Below are positions 11,223 through 22,925 of a DNA stretch of 64,000 bases, piece by piece (the stretch's first letter is position 1; each line of letters starts with the position of its first letter). Position numbers and translations under genes: made by a program. The DNA lies in contig CM034544.1 in NCBI GenBank assembly GCA_020002185.1, positions 6,802,397-6,866,396 on the forward strand. Reading direction: 5' to 3'. Under the pieces are notes generated by a model. That model ran no database searches, was not told where the DNA came from, and worked only from the letters and a program-made list of their open reading frames with translations. This DNA is from Paraescarpia echinospica. Its lineage: Eukaryota; Annelida; Polychaeta; Sabellida; Siboglinidae.

Positions 11223-11267
11223 GTAAGATCGATGTTGGTAACATCCGTCCGAGCAAAAGCAAAGAAG
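11223..11267 (+). CDS. Candidate second exon (45 bp) of the nested gene
   Basis: A pyrimidine-rich acceptor (CTCTCATTTTTTTAG) precedes 45 bp and a GTATCT donor. In phase 0 it reads 'VRSMLVTSVRAKAKK', which continues the basic composition of the exon at 10477. Support is only splice-site quality, length divisible by three and CpG content. Confidence 0.25.
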
Positions 11268-11614
11268 GTATCTAGTGAGTAACGTTACTCTACTATCTGA
11301 CATTATTATGACGCCTGCTTATATTATGGAATATTTTCAAAATGTACATTTATTTTATTTTTATTTTTATATCAATATCAGTGTTCAAGATCGCTGGTTG
11401 AACTAATAAATAGCATATGAAAGGAAGGTGGCTCCTGTGATAACGAGAACGTGTTAGCTTAATAGCTGACGTGTAGAATATTGGTCACTATTCAAGCTAT
11501 ATTTAAAGTGTGTTTGATTATTGGTAAACATACCAGTTATGCTTCTTTGAGTAGCTACGATTTTTATTTCTGAAAAATTAAAAATTAAACGGTCAACTTA
11601 CATGGCCTCTATAG

Positions 11615-11812
11615 ACATTTACCCTGACTGGTTGGCTGTTGTCATCTTACCCACATTTACCCTGACTGGTTGGCTGTTGTCATCTTACCCACATTTACCC
11701 TGACTGGTTGGCTGTTGTCATCTTATCCACATTTACCCTTATTTTGAATCACATATATTTTAACAACATTCCATGTTATATTTTGAATCACATATATTTT
11801 AACAACATGATT
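11615..11812. repeat. 38-bp tandem repeat (3 copies) and a following 29-bp duplication
   Basis: Units beginning ACATTTACCCTGACTGG occur at 11615, 11653 and 11691 with a partial fourth at 11729. Next to them ATTTTGAATCACATATATTT occurs at 11741 and again near 11780. Confidence 0.9.
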
Positions 11813-12757
11813 ATTACACTGAGTTTGCCAAAACAATTTTTGTTCGGCAATGTCTGCGGAGCGCTCCCTTCACCGTTCACGAGACTTCACCGCTCATCAA
11901 CATCCAGACCGAAATTGACGGACAAACTTTAGCTATACTAGTTCAAAGGCCACACTCCACAGCAACTAACTGACTGTCGCTGTGAGTTGGGTTTGGGCCT
12001 AGGGAGTTAGGGCCTAACCTTCTCTGGATACGTTGTGTTGTCTCAATCTGGGCAGGCTCATTTGAATCAGTGATTGACCCTGTCAGTTGTCACTGTTACT
12101 GGCAGTGTTGACTGTTGTCTGTAGTCAAAATATAGACTGTTGTCTACTCTAGTAGAGTACTGTCGGGCAGATTCGTATCCATAAGCCATATATATAGCCG
12201 TAGTGTAGGGCCGTGGGCGTAGAGGGCAAAGGTAAAGACGGCGTGAAGACACAAAATCTCGGGCTATTCTCGGCTAGGCCTAGCCTTTACTTTTACCCAT
12301 CATGGACATACTAACACAATCATCATAATAATAATAGGATACAATACATCTATATCATCTTATATCCAGGCACGAGTCATCATCCATGCCTATGCCTTGA
12401 TCCACGACTGACCAAGCATGGCCAAGGTTCATGCCGTGGACATGCCCCATCCCCTTATGGCTGTGTGGCTCATATCCGTAGGCAGCTATCTGTATAAATT
12501 GTACTGTATTGTTTTTAAATTTGCCCTTTCCTCTAAAGTTGGCAAAGCCAGGCTTTGGCCTTTGCAAGGAAATTGTCATTACAGGTATATGGCCATATCA
12601 TACAGAAGTTACCTTTCTTGCGAACCCTAGGCCAGTGTCCTATTTTAATGAATGAACTTTATTTCGGTTACAAGTACACATTAGTGAACACATGTACATA
12701 GGATTATAAAAAAGAAAAAAACCAAATATTGCAACCGTGGATATCCTCTAGAAACCC
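11813..12757. other. Intron sequence, no supported gene
   Basis: Moderately GC-richer intron with short frames only. I see no domain, no clear splice pairing and no repeat family. Confidence 0.5.
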
Positions 12758-13063
12758 ACAGGGGCTTATAACGAGGACCACCAGGGGCTCATAGCGAGGA
12801 CCCCTACGGGCTTATAGCGAGGACTCCTAGGGGCTTATAGCGAGGACCCATAGGGGCTTATAGCGAGGACCAACAGGTGCTCATAGCGAGGACCGCTAGG
12901 GGCTTATAGCGAGGACCGCTAGGGGCTTATAGCGAGGACCCCTAGGGGCTTATAGCGAGGACCCCTAAGGGCTTATAGCGAGGACCCCTAAGGGCTTATA
13001 GCGAGGACCCGTAGGGGCTTATAGCGAGGACCACCAGGGGCTTATAGCGAGGACCACCAGAAC
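12758..13063. repeat. 23-bp minisatellite, about 13 copies
   Basis: Units of the form GGGGCTTATAGCGAGGACC plus four variable bases repeat about 13 times. The variable part (CCTA, ACCA, GCTA, CATA) differs between units while the core is nearly constant. Confidence 0.95.
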
Positions 13064-13339
13064 ATAATAATTTTTAAATAGTTTCCTTGTTCCATAAAAT
13101 TAAAGCATAAACGAAGGACAGTAAGTTCTTCTGGAACAAAGTGAATAAATCATCTCATAGATGCAGTTAATGTATAAACATACATACACATTACTTACAA
13201 TACATAAATAGAACAGGTTGATTACTAATTAAATTGCACTCATTAAAACATAATAATGTGTAAAGAATAAATTAACTAATTTTAAAGTAAAACATGAATA
13301 CAAACTTAATCATTTATACCACGATAAAATGATGGTATG

Positions 13340-13740
13340 CTCATGGTTAATTTATAAGGTAAGATATTTCAAAAAAATAAGAAGAAGAATTAATGATATT
13401 TTGACAATAACAGCTCTTTGAGTTTCTTCTTAAATTGATGATGGATACAATTAGTTTTAAATTAAGAGGTTGTGCATTCCAGAATATTGGTCTTGAATAA
13501 TTTGTTGTGCATTTCCTTGTGTTTGTTCTTATTTGTTGGATGTAATATGCATTATGGTTTCTCAGCCTATGTTTATGTACATTATCAGTTCGCAATAACA
13601 TTGATGACAAGTTATCTGGGAGTTGTTTCTTTGCTGCTTTATGCATAACAATACCTAACTGATGTTATTTTGAAATTGAAATTCAATTCTTGTTTTTCAA
13701 TTGAGAATGCAATATACCACACATATACAAATTACAGTTG
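13340..13740 (-). pseudogene. LINE ORF2 C-terminal fragment
   Basis: The minus-strand frame 13646-13347 contains 'LPDNLSSMLLRTDNVHKHRL', 'YYIQQIRTNTRKCTTNYSRP' and 'FWNAQPLNLK'. This order (HxxRxxN, Arg-rich, 'GPxxWNxLP') is the C-terminal tail typical of jockey/CR1-group LINE ORF2. It looks like a separate copy from the longer element to its right, because the same region of that element ends near 13930. Confidence 0.6.
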
Positions 13741-13929
13741 ACACAGTTCAAAATTGAAAGAGGGAAAGTTGAAGTTCATTGCTTATTATGCACTTTCCCC
13801 GACATCATAATAACATGGTCATAATCTTAAACACAATATTAGTAACATAAAAAGAATATGCTATTGCTAAAGTGAGACAACTACTACATTCGTGCTTCCA
13901 AATACTTTCTGAACCTTAACATTTACCAA

Positions 13930-16750
13930 ATTAATTACATAATTTATACTTTTCAATTAAGTAATTCTTATATAGTTTTTTTGAGATTTCTCATAGTAAG
14001 TGATCTTTTTGTGTGCTCGTCTAAACAATTCCATAATTTAATACCATACACATATATACACTTGGCCTTTAACGTGGTTCGGGCATAAACATGTTTTTGT
14101 TTATTCCTTTGGCCTGTTACATAGGGTGTAGTATATTTGGCATTGAAAAATAGTCAAGGTTATCAGGCAACAACTTATTGTTAGCTTTAAACATTAAGAT
14201 AAAAAGGTTTAATTTCGTCATAAAGTTTAAGAATGCCTAGATCATAAATTAATGTATTACTATGACTTAATGTATTCGTATTATATATTATTCGTACAAC
14301 TTTCTTTTGTAATATATAAACACCGTTAATATATGTTTTTTACGCATTTTCCCAAACGTCGCAGCAGTACGATAAATACGGGATTAATAATTAACAATAT
14401 TGTATAAAAAGCGACTTTTTATTTATTAAATATTTAGCCATGTATATAATGGCAATAATTGTTGTTAGTTTAGACTTTATTATATTTATGTTATCTTTCT
14501 AGCTAAGCTTATCGTCTATTAAGACACCTAAAACTTAGTAACATATACTCTATCAAAGTGTATTATCGAATTTTATATCAATATTTTGTTTCTTACATTA
14601 GTTGGTAAACAACATGTAGTTTGTCTTAGCAACGTTTAAGGATAATGTATTTACTGAAAACCAGATACGTAGCTTTTCTAGTTCGTCGCTCACAATGTTG
14701 CTTAGCCGGGCTGGATCTTTCCCAGAACAAAATATATTTGTATCATCCGCGAAAAGAATTAATTTTAGTATATCTGAACAATTACAAATATCATTTATGT
14801 ATAGTATAAATAATTTTGGACCCAGAATGGAGCCTTGCGGTACTCCACATAACACCTGTAATAAATCTGAATTGCAGTCATCTATGCTGACATACTGAAG
14901 TATGTCATGCAAGTCACTTTTCAGCCACTCGCTGGCCATCCCTCTCATACCATAAGCCTCTAATTTTCGGAGTAATAAATTATGATCAATTGTATCAAAT
15001 GCTTTTTTTTAAATCAATAAATACACCAATTGTGCAATTCTTTTGGTCTAAGGCAGCAGTAATATTTTCAGTTAGTTCTAACAGAGCCATTGTATTTGAC
15101 ATATTTATCCTAAACCCATATTCACTGCTGTTTAAAATGTCATACTTTTCTATAAATATATCTAGCCTAGAATCAAATAATTTTTTTAAGATTTTTGAAA
15201 ATTTCGGAAGTAGAGATACTTGTCTATAGTTAGTAAAAATATAATTTTCCACTGCCGTAAATATAGGAATTATTTTGGCAGTTTTTATTTTACTGGGAAA
15301 TACACCACTACTAAACGATTTGTTACATATATGAGTAAATGGTATTACATCATTGGACATTACCTTTCTAACAATTATCATATCAACATTGTCATAACGT
15401 GTAGACGTTTTGTTTTTACAACCGTTAACAATATTCATCACTTCCTGTTCTTCTACCCCAGCTAAGAACATGGTGTTGGCGTTTGTATTTTGTAAAAAAA
15501 ATCAAGCACACTTGTATTTCCATTTGATACTCTTATATATTTTGCTAGATTTGGTCCAACATTTACGAACAAATTGTTGTAACAATTAGCAATATATATT
15601 GTATTTCTGAACAATCTACCATTGTTAATGAAATAGTTTGGGTAACATGACTGTAGTTGTCGTTTCTTTATAATTGAATTTAACATTTTCCACGTACCCT
15701 TTACATTATATTTTTCTTTGACTAATAATTTATTGTAATATTCTTTTTCACAAAATCTAAGAATAGAAGTCAGTTTATTTTTATTTTTTTTATTTTGGAT
15801 TTTGCTGTTCTATATTTATACCGCAAAAACTCTTTGTACAAATTAGTTTTCTTTTTACAAGCATTGCGCAAACGTCTAGTGAACCAGGATTTGCTCTTCG
15901 AGATAGATGTATTTGTGCAAATTTTCTTAATTGGACAATTCTTATCATACAGGCGGGTGAATGTGTCTATAAAATTAGTGTAGGCTATGTCTGCATCGGT
16001 TTAAAACCGTATCCCAGTTTACTGCAGAAAGATCACTGTTAAAGGATTCTATGCAATCATTACTCATTTTTTTTATACATTTATATTTTTTGTCAGTGAT
16101 TCTATTTATATGTGAACAATTACAAACACAAAATACAGATAAATTACCACTAATATTATTTATAAGTAACGCGCTAGTAATACTACTATTTAGTTCATTT
16201 GTGAACATTTTATCAATTAATGTTGCACTGTAATCTGTAATTCGGCTCGGTTTGTTAATTTACCGATATATACCGAGATTAAACAACATATCAACAAAAT
16301 GTGTTGTACCATTGTTGGTGTTATACTTTAAAAGATCTATATTGAAATCACCACATATAAATAGTGTTCTGTTTGTGTTCCTAATGGTCTTGATCATTTA
16401 TTCAAGTTGATCAGTAAACATATGTATATTATGTAGTTCCTGGTGCTTTATATATACAACTAACGATGATGTTTTTCATATTACCTGTACGTAATTCGAC
16501 TGTAATACATTCCAATATATCATCAATTACATGGTCTGCATTACCTTGAATTTAATTGATATGTTGACATACATAAATAGCCACTCCGCCACCTTTCTTA
16601 TTTTTTCTATTTCTGTAAATAACATCATAACCATTCAACAATATATCAGAACATTCTTCATAATCTAACCATGTTTCCGATATAGCAATAGTGTCAAACG
16701 GGGTGTTTAGTTAAGTTATATAATCTCTAACTTTATGAAAATTTGCCTTG
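13930..16750 (-). pseudogene. Decayed LINE ORF2: endonuclease, reverse transcriptase, C-terminus
   Basis: Read right to left: an endonuclease region with 'LFICGDFNIDLLKY' near 16350; its downstream linker at 16208-15975; reverse-transcriptase fingers at 15471-14995 ('NYRQVSLLPKFSKILKK', 'YGFRINMSNTMALLEL', 'GVFIDLKKS'); then the catalytic half at 14948-14598 with 'GVPQGSILGP' and the FADD box in 'LFADDTNIF'. A degenerate thumb and tail run to about 13930. The domains are in the right order but are split by stops and frameshifts throughout, so it is an old inactive jockey/CR1-group copy, codirectional with the host gene. Confidence 0.8.
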
Positions 16751-16920
16751 AGACTCCGAGCATTGAAATGAATGAAGAACAAGCCTTTCGGAATGTTTTC
16801 ACTCTTTACAAGTTCAACAATGTTTGTATATATCATTCAATTTTAATAGTGTTAACTTCGCGGATCGCGGAACTTCGCGGAACAGAGGATTTGAGTGTGC
16901 AATATATTGGGATAATGTGA

Positions 16921-17345
16921 TTATCCGAATAGCTTTTTTCTGTAGTATTTTAGTTTGCTTAAGTTTGTGCTATATGCATTTGCCCATGGTAGAGTACAAT
17001 ATTGTAAATGTGAAGAAATTAATGCAGTGTAAATAGTTTTCATAATGGAGATAGGAAGAAAGTGTTTTAGTTTGTTTAGCATTCCTACATTACGTGCTAT
17101 TTTATTATATATATTGTCAATATTAGTCTTCCAGTTTAGATGTTCATCTACAATTATTCCGAGACATTTAGTGAATTGAACGTTTTTTATTTTGTTTCCA
17201 TCTATTTTTATTTCAGCTTTGTCAATACTGTATTGGTATAAACACACTGGATATTTTGTTAATTGCACATTAACGTCTTCACTAAGTGTGTCAAAGCATG
17301 TATGCGCATGAAAAAGACTACTATCATCTGAAAAGGTAAAGAATT
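16921..17345 (-). pseudogene. LINE reverse-transcriptase fragment (catalytic box and thumb)
   Basis: The frame contains 'FTFSDDSSLFHAHT' near 17330, an FxDD catalytic box. It continues with 'FTKCLGIIVDEHLNWKTNI' and 'MKTIYTALISSHLQYCTLPW', the thumb region. It differs in sequence from the neighbouring element at 13930-16750 and sits directly 5' of it, so it is a second truncated copy. The part upstream of the FSDD box is missing. Confidence 0.7.
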
Positions 17346-17440
17346 TAAAACATCTGATACATATTCAATATAATTTATATATAGGATATATTTAAAACAT
17401 CTGATACATATTCAATATCGTTTATATGTAGGATAAAGAG
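17338..17440. repeat. Tandem duplication of about 53 bp
   Basis: TTTAAAACATCTGATACATA followed by TTCAATAT and a TTTATATRTAGGATA end occurs twice in direct succession. Confidence 0.85.
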
Positions 17441-18783
17441 TATTTTGAATGGCTATTGACTATGCCTGCATGACTTTTACTAACTATAGAGAGTATATAT
17501 ATTACGTTTAGACATAGTCATAACTTTGGGCACAGGACAATTGGCATAAGAAATCCCTAGCCTGTCTTAGTCCATAGATTGGATATCCCATTCAGAGCTC
17601 TTGCAATTACAGCCCCACCCCCTTAAAAAACATTTACGGGTATACCTAGAACAGTGATGGCAATTATGCGGTGTTACATAGGCTGCTTTTTCCTGTGTTC
17701 CGACATATTGTAAAGTAAGTTAGCTTGCACTATAATTGATAACAGCTGCATGAGTGTATAACTAGTATGACTGTGTTTATCATGATATATTTTAAATAAG
17801 CTCTTGTAGCATTACTAATGTACTGTCTCAGAAGTATAATTGAGTTATACAATTATAATTTGAGTACACACATAAAAAACAATGCATAGAGATTCAGCGG
17901 GTCATTATACTAATGTAGGAACAACCCTACATATCAACCAGTACTATATATGAAACTTTACTTAAAAGCAAATGTATTTTTTCAATTCTCAATAAATTCT
18001 TCTATTCTTCTTCTTCTTCCAATTCACCAACCATCTTCAACATTTTGAAGATCATTGTTGGTATATTTGCAGGGGATGCCCATCGGAATAGGAGAAGATA
18101 GTTTGCAGTTGAATAAATGGATTTGTGGGGGGGTTGGACAGATGAAGGGAAATAATGAAAAGTGGATGGGGAAGTGGGGAGAGTGGAGTGCTGGTTTTGC
18201 TTATTTGGGACTGTAGTGGGCAGCAACCCTAACCTTTGGGCAGCCAAGGCTGGGAGCTGACACTACTGTCTCTGGAAGTCCATTCCTATCTGGAATGGTC
18301 ATGGGAAAGAATGACAATTTCCTGTAGTCTGTTCTGGAGGATGGTACCTGAAATGTCTTGCTGTGATGATGTATAGATCTTCTCGTTGGTGCTGTCAGGT
18401 TTAGGCTGAATATGTTTACGAGGCCATTTGTGATCTTGAAAAACATTGTGAGGCGAGCAATCTTCCTCCGTGTTTTTAACGTTTGCCATTTCAGTCTCGT
18501 CAGCATGGTGTTGACACTGGATGTGTTATGAAAATTCAAGAAGGCAGAACGTGGCTGCACGTCTCTGCACTGCTTCGATTTTGCTGATGTTCTTTTGGGT
18601 GTACGGGTCCCAGACCGTGCTTGCAAATTCTACTGATGGTCTTATGAGTGCCTTGTAAGCCCGCTCTTTGATGGGTGTAGGTCCAATCTTCTAGTTCCGT
18701 TTGAGAAAGCCAAGCGTTCTGTTTGCTTTTGAGCATATGTTGTTTATATGCTGTTCCCACCTAAGATCAGAGCTGATGGTGAT

Positions 18784-19581
18784 TCATAAATATTTGACAG
18801 ATGTTACGTGTTGGAGGACATGTCCGTGAAGCATATACTGGTACAGCTTTGGGTGACGACTCCGAGTGATGGACAGTACGCTACACTTCAGGGGATGGAA
18901 CTGCATGGCCCACTTGCATACCCAATTGGCCATCGTATCAAGGTCAGACTGAAGTGTAGCAGCGTCATCCTGCGATCTTACAGTCAGATATGACGCAGTG
19001 TCATCTGCAAACATCCTCACAGTAGAACTCAGTCCCTTCGGAAGGTCATTGATGTAAAATAAGAATAATGCTGGTCCCAACACCGAGCCTTGCGGGACTC
19101 CGGATTCTACTTTAATGAAGCTTGATTAATCTCCATCTACGATGACTGCTTGGGTTCTGTTTGACAGAAAAGCTCGAATCCAGGCGTTTATTTTGCCCTG
19201 CACCCCGTAATATTGAAGTTTGTATATTAAACGGCTATGAATGACTTTGTCAAAAGCCTTGGAAAAATCCATAATCAATATGTCAGTCTGGTGGTTTTTC
19301 TGAAGATTTGAGGTCAGGTGATCAAGGAACCGAAGGACCTGTGTTTCACAAGACATACCTTGCCGGAATCCATGTTGGAGTGGATAGAAACATTTGTTTA
19401 CCTTAGCATGCTTCATGAGGTTGCTCACCAGGACATGTTTCATTAACTTACACACTATTGAGGTAAGTGATACTGGCCTATAGTTCTCAGCCTTGCACGC
19501 TTGCCCCTTCTTATAGATGGAGGTCACGTGCGCTCTACGCCAGTCCGATGGGACTTCGCCAAAGGCAAGTGATCTTCTCAA
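18784..19581 (-). pseudogene. LINE reverse transcriptase
   Basis: The first half (19581-19126) has 'VPSDWRRAHVTSIYKKG', 'NYRPVSLTSIVCKL', 'QHGFRQGMSCETQ' and 'DFSKAFDKVIHSRL' (motif A). After one stop near 19120 the second half (19083-18784) has the Gly-Pro of 'GVPQGSVLGP' and 'VRMFADDTASYL', an intact FADD box. The single stop separates motif A from motif B. Confidence 0.85.
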
Positions 19582-20179
19582 TTTGAAGGTGACGATGGGC
19601 GCCAGCTCTCGAGCCAGTTCTCTGAGAACTTGGGGGTGTATGTTGTCAGGGCCGGGCGCCTTATGGGTGTTTATGGACTGCAGCAGTTTGGCTACCCCTT
19701 GTTCCGGTTTTCAGAGTCAGCCTCTTCAGGAAGGATGGTGTTCTCCACATACTGCCAGTAAGACTGGCGGAGTTTCTTCTGCACCAGGTGTATCACCTAC
19801 ATGAATGATGATTCATTCTCCGATGTAGGATTTTTCTTGTATTTCTTGTACCGCCTATCACGCTTCCGAATGAGACGGAAAATTTATCTGGTGATCCATG
19901 GATGATTGTCTACTCTTCTGCTTGTCTTTGACGGTACGAACTGAGCGACACTCTCACCGATGCTGTCTCTCAGTTTACACCACAAGGTTTCGACTGAGGT
20001 GTCTTCATCACAGTTCACGATGTTTTCACCAACCTAGGTCACATGGTCCTTTATTTTCTGCCAATCGGCTTTGCTGTAGAGGAGAACGTTTCTCTGCACT
20101 TGACGCACAAGAACAGGGCTAGTGTCCTGTTCTACAAACACCCTATCATGGTCCGAGATTCCAGGCATAGTCTCCGTTC

Positions 20180-20545
20180 TCATGACTTGGCTTGGGTGAT
20201 TTGTAATGAAAAGTCCACAATGTTTGGCCCTCTAGTCGGGACTCGGACCAACTTCTCGAGTCCAAGGTCGTCCAGCACTGTCAGATGAATAGCCGGATGT
20301 GGACATGAAGTTTTCACAGAGTCTGATTCCCACTGTATACCTGGAAGATTGAAATCCCCACCTACACCTACGACGACATAGGCATAATTAACACTTCCTG
20401 TTTTCCTTAGAGATAATTCAAATTCTTTCATACTTTCTTCATCACTTGTGCGGGGGCGCTAAAAAGAACACACATACAGCGTTCTACATCTTCTCAATTT
20501 GATCTTGGCCCAGATGATCTCGCAGCTCGAGTCAAATTCGTTCTC
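20180..20545 (-). pseudogene. LINE apurinic-type endonuclease, partial
   Basis: Frames include 'EIIWAKIKLRRCRTLYVC' and, in 20431-20180, 'GVGGDFNLPGIQWES' with the GDFN motif of APE-type LINE endonucleases, then 'LVRVPTRGPNIVDFSL'. An in-frame stop replaces the Tyr of the usual 'CSFYRP' strand near 20460. Confidence 0.75.
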
Positions 20546-20556
20546 AACCTGGCTAT

Positions 20557-20766
20557 CTAAAGTATCCATTGGTCGCAGGTCCCACAAACTACTCCTCTTT
20601 GGCTCCATGTAACGTTTTCATTGCATGTTCCACACGGATATTTGCTGCATTCACGACTAGTAGTTGATGGTGTACACGAATTTGCCCTGTTGGTTTGTTT
20701 ATGTATGGGATCCTCTAACACAAGTGGTAGAACGAAGATGCCGAACAACACTGCGTGAACTTTCAT
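20557..20766 (-). pseudogene. PHD/zinc-finger-like segment of the LINE
   Basis: The frame includes 'YPCGTCNENVTWSQRGVVC' and 'GTCDQW', giving a CxxC...CxxC start of a PHD-type finger. This motif accompanies LINE ORFs in several marine invertebrates. It is followed within about 100 bp by the middle of the endonuclease domain, so the N-terminal part of the endonuclease is deleted. Confidence 0.6.
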
Positions 20767-21535
20767 GATGTGTGAACTTTGACCGCGATGGATACCATGA
20801 TAGTAATTAATTTATCTTGTGTGGTTTCTATTACTACTACTTATACTTATTGTAAAGACTTGTGTGTATATATATATATGCATCTGCAATATATATTATA
20901 TATAATATATGTATAGTATAATAAACGTGAAAAGAACTGCATGGTTTGGCTAGTGCAAAAAGAAACATATGATGGGTATTAATAATTTATGCTAGTTTTA
21001 ATCCTGGGCCGACTCAGGACGTAAGAGAACAGGGAATTTTAGTACTCAGCCGGTGATAGAATAGAGGGGAGGGATTATTCCAGACTTCCCTATATAGTTA
21101 CTGTATATGTAATGGTTATAAGTTATGTACTTTTAGTTTGAATGTATGCACTGATTTAATGAGTTGTCTTGGTGTTGATTAGTGTTATGCGCGCTTTAAA
21201 TATTTGTTTACCAATCCGCCATATTGTTTTAAAAATTGGGTTGGTTGTGTGGCAAAATAAGTTAACGAACTATTATTTAGGAATGGTTGATCGTTAAATT
21301 TATGTATATGCAAGTATAGTGATGATCATAATATTGCACATTTTTTTTGGGGGATAATGACAGTCTCTAGATTGGTGAAATTAAGTATAAACGTAGGAGC
21401 TGGAAAAAATAAAAGATGACACCCCACGCATGCGCATCCACGCCGTTGAATTCAATAATAGTATAAAAGATATGAGCCACTACATTATTGACATTCTTGT
21501 TTTATTGCAGCTGAATGAAAGTCCCACTAATTTAA
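20767..21535. other. Intron sequence, no supported gene
   Basis: A/T-rich sequence with a short TA repeat near 20866-20920. Nothing else is recognised. Confidence 0.5.
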
Positions 21536-22925
21536 TTTTGTTGCAGGATTTGTGCATTGTGGTGTTTCGTACATAAGAATTCATCCTAAATTGGATTTTG
21601 TCTCAGATTCCCCATGGTCACATTGCCTCTATTCATGCCATTACAATTTGACAGAGGTAATTCATATAATAATAGATAGCAGCTACTGTAGATTGAAAAA
21701 ATATATAATTTATGCATATTGTTATATTTTATGTCAATAAATCAATTTGAATACACAGGTATTGTTTAACAAGGTGTTGATAACATTTTCTAAATTTGCA
21801 TTGTATCTTTTCCCGGGCATCTGTAATTAACGTACATTTTTTTGTTTGCAGAATCTACAAAAATAAGTAACTTAAATTTGTAGCACCTGCTATTCAGCAG
21901 CTATTGTCTGTCACATGGCAAGTGCAACCTATAAGTACATGCATTTTATTTACAACAATGTTGTCTGCTTAATATAATATACTATAAACACCACTATGAC
22001 TGGTGTTCTCTGCTTGATATAATACTGTATAAACAACATTATGATTGGTGCTCCTGACATTTCAGAAGAAATTTCCCACTGAACTTGAAGAAACGCTTTA
22101 GTGGTGCCAGCTGGGGTTTGATAACGGCTACTTTAAGACCATCTCTACAAAATATGGTTGGTATTTACTGTACACCATTCACTGTCTATTCCAGCTGGTT
22201 ATTCATACAACCATACTGAAATCAAATGTTTAGTGAAGTCTTAAACAACAGTAATAGTCATATACATTTTAAAGCAGATACAACAGTGATTTATAACTAC
22301 AGTCAAGAGAATGGCGCCAGTGGTTTACTCATGGAACTGTTGTAACATGACATGCTATAATCATGTATTTAATTTATTTATACAGTGTTATATACGCTGT
22401 TTTTCTTGTGTTCTGCCTGAGTAAGTTGGATTGCGCAAAAGAAACAAAATTGTCATTGTAGAATGTTGCACTAAAATTAATCATAGCAGGAATTCATATA
22501 AACGTAAACAATGTAATAGTAAGTAATAGTAATATATTACATTGTAATGTAATTGTCCCCAGACCTGCAGACATTTAATTTTATCGCAGGATTTGTGCAG
22601 TTTTAACATTGTGAGATTGTGTCTGTTTTTTCATATTGTAATATATTCTATTGGATTTTCTTCCGGATTCTTCATGACTATATAGCTGCTTCTGTTCAAG
22701 CCACTAAAATATTAACCCGAAAAGGTAGCAGCATCAGTAGATTGAACAAATGTCAATGCATATTGTTATATTGTACTTGAACAAATCAATTTGAAGGCAC
22801 AGACTTTGTGTAACAAGGTGTTGATAATATTTTCTAAATTTACATTTCAAGTGTCTTTTCCCGGGCACCTGTAATCTATGTACATTTTTCTTTGTAGTAG
22901 AATCTAAATAATTAAGTAACTGTAC
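21536..22925. repeat. Diverged direct duplication with about 1.04-kb spacing
   Basis: The segment 21543-21880 matches 22580-22925. Shared blocks include GCAGGATTTGTGCA, CAAGGTGTTGATAA, TTTTCTAAATTT and TTTTCCCGGGC, in the same order and spacing. Between them a shorter repeat of about 50 bp (TGCTT-ATATAATACT-TAAAC-AC) occurs twice near 21966-22040. Confidence 0.75.

Larger units (their letters stand above)
18000..20766 (-). mobile_element. Jockey/CR1-group LINE with PHD-like finger, inactive
   Basis: A single minus-strand element runs from a cysteine-rich finger (20766-20557) through endonuclease (about 20540-19880) and reverse transcriptase (19581-18784) to a C-terminal tail (18760-18201). 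It ends near 18000 in a GAAGAAGAAGAAGAATAG repeat. The domain order is that of LINEs that carry a PHD-type finger upstream of the endonuclease. There are only a few stops and shifts, so it is younger than its neighbour at 13.9-16.8 kb. Confidence 0.8.
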
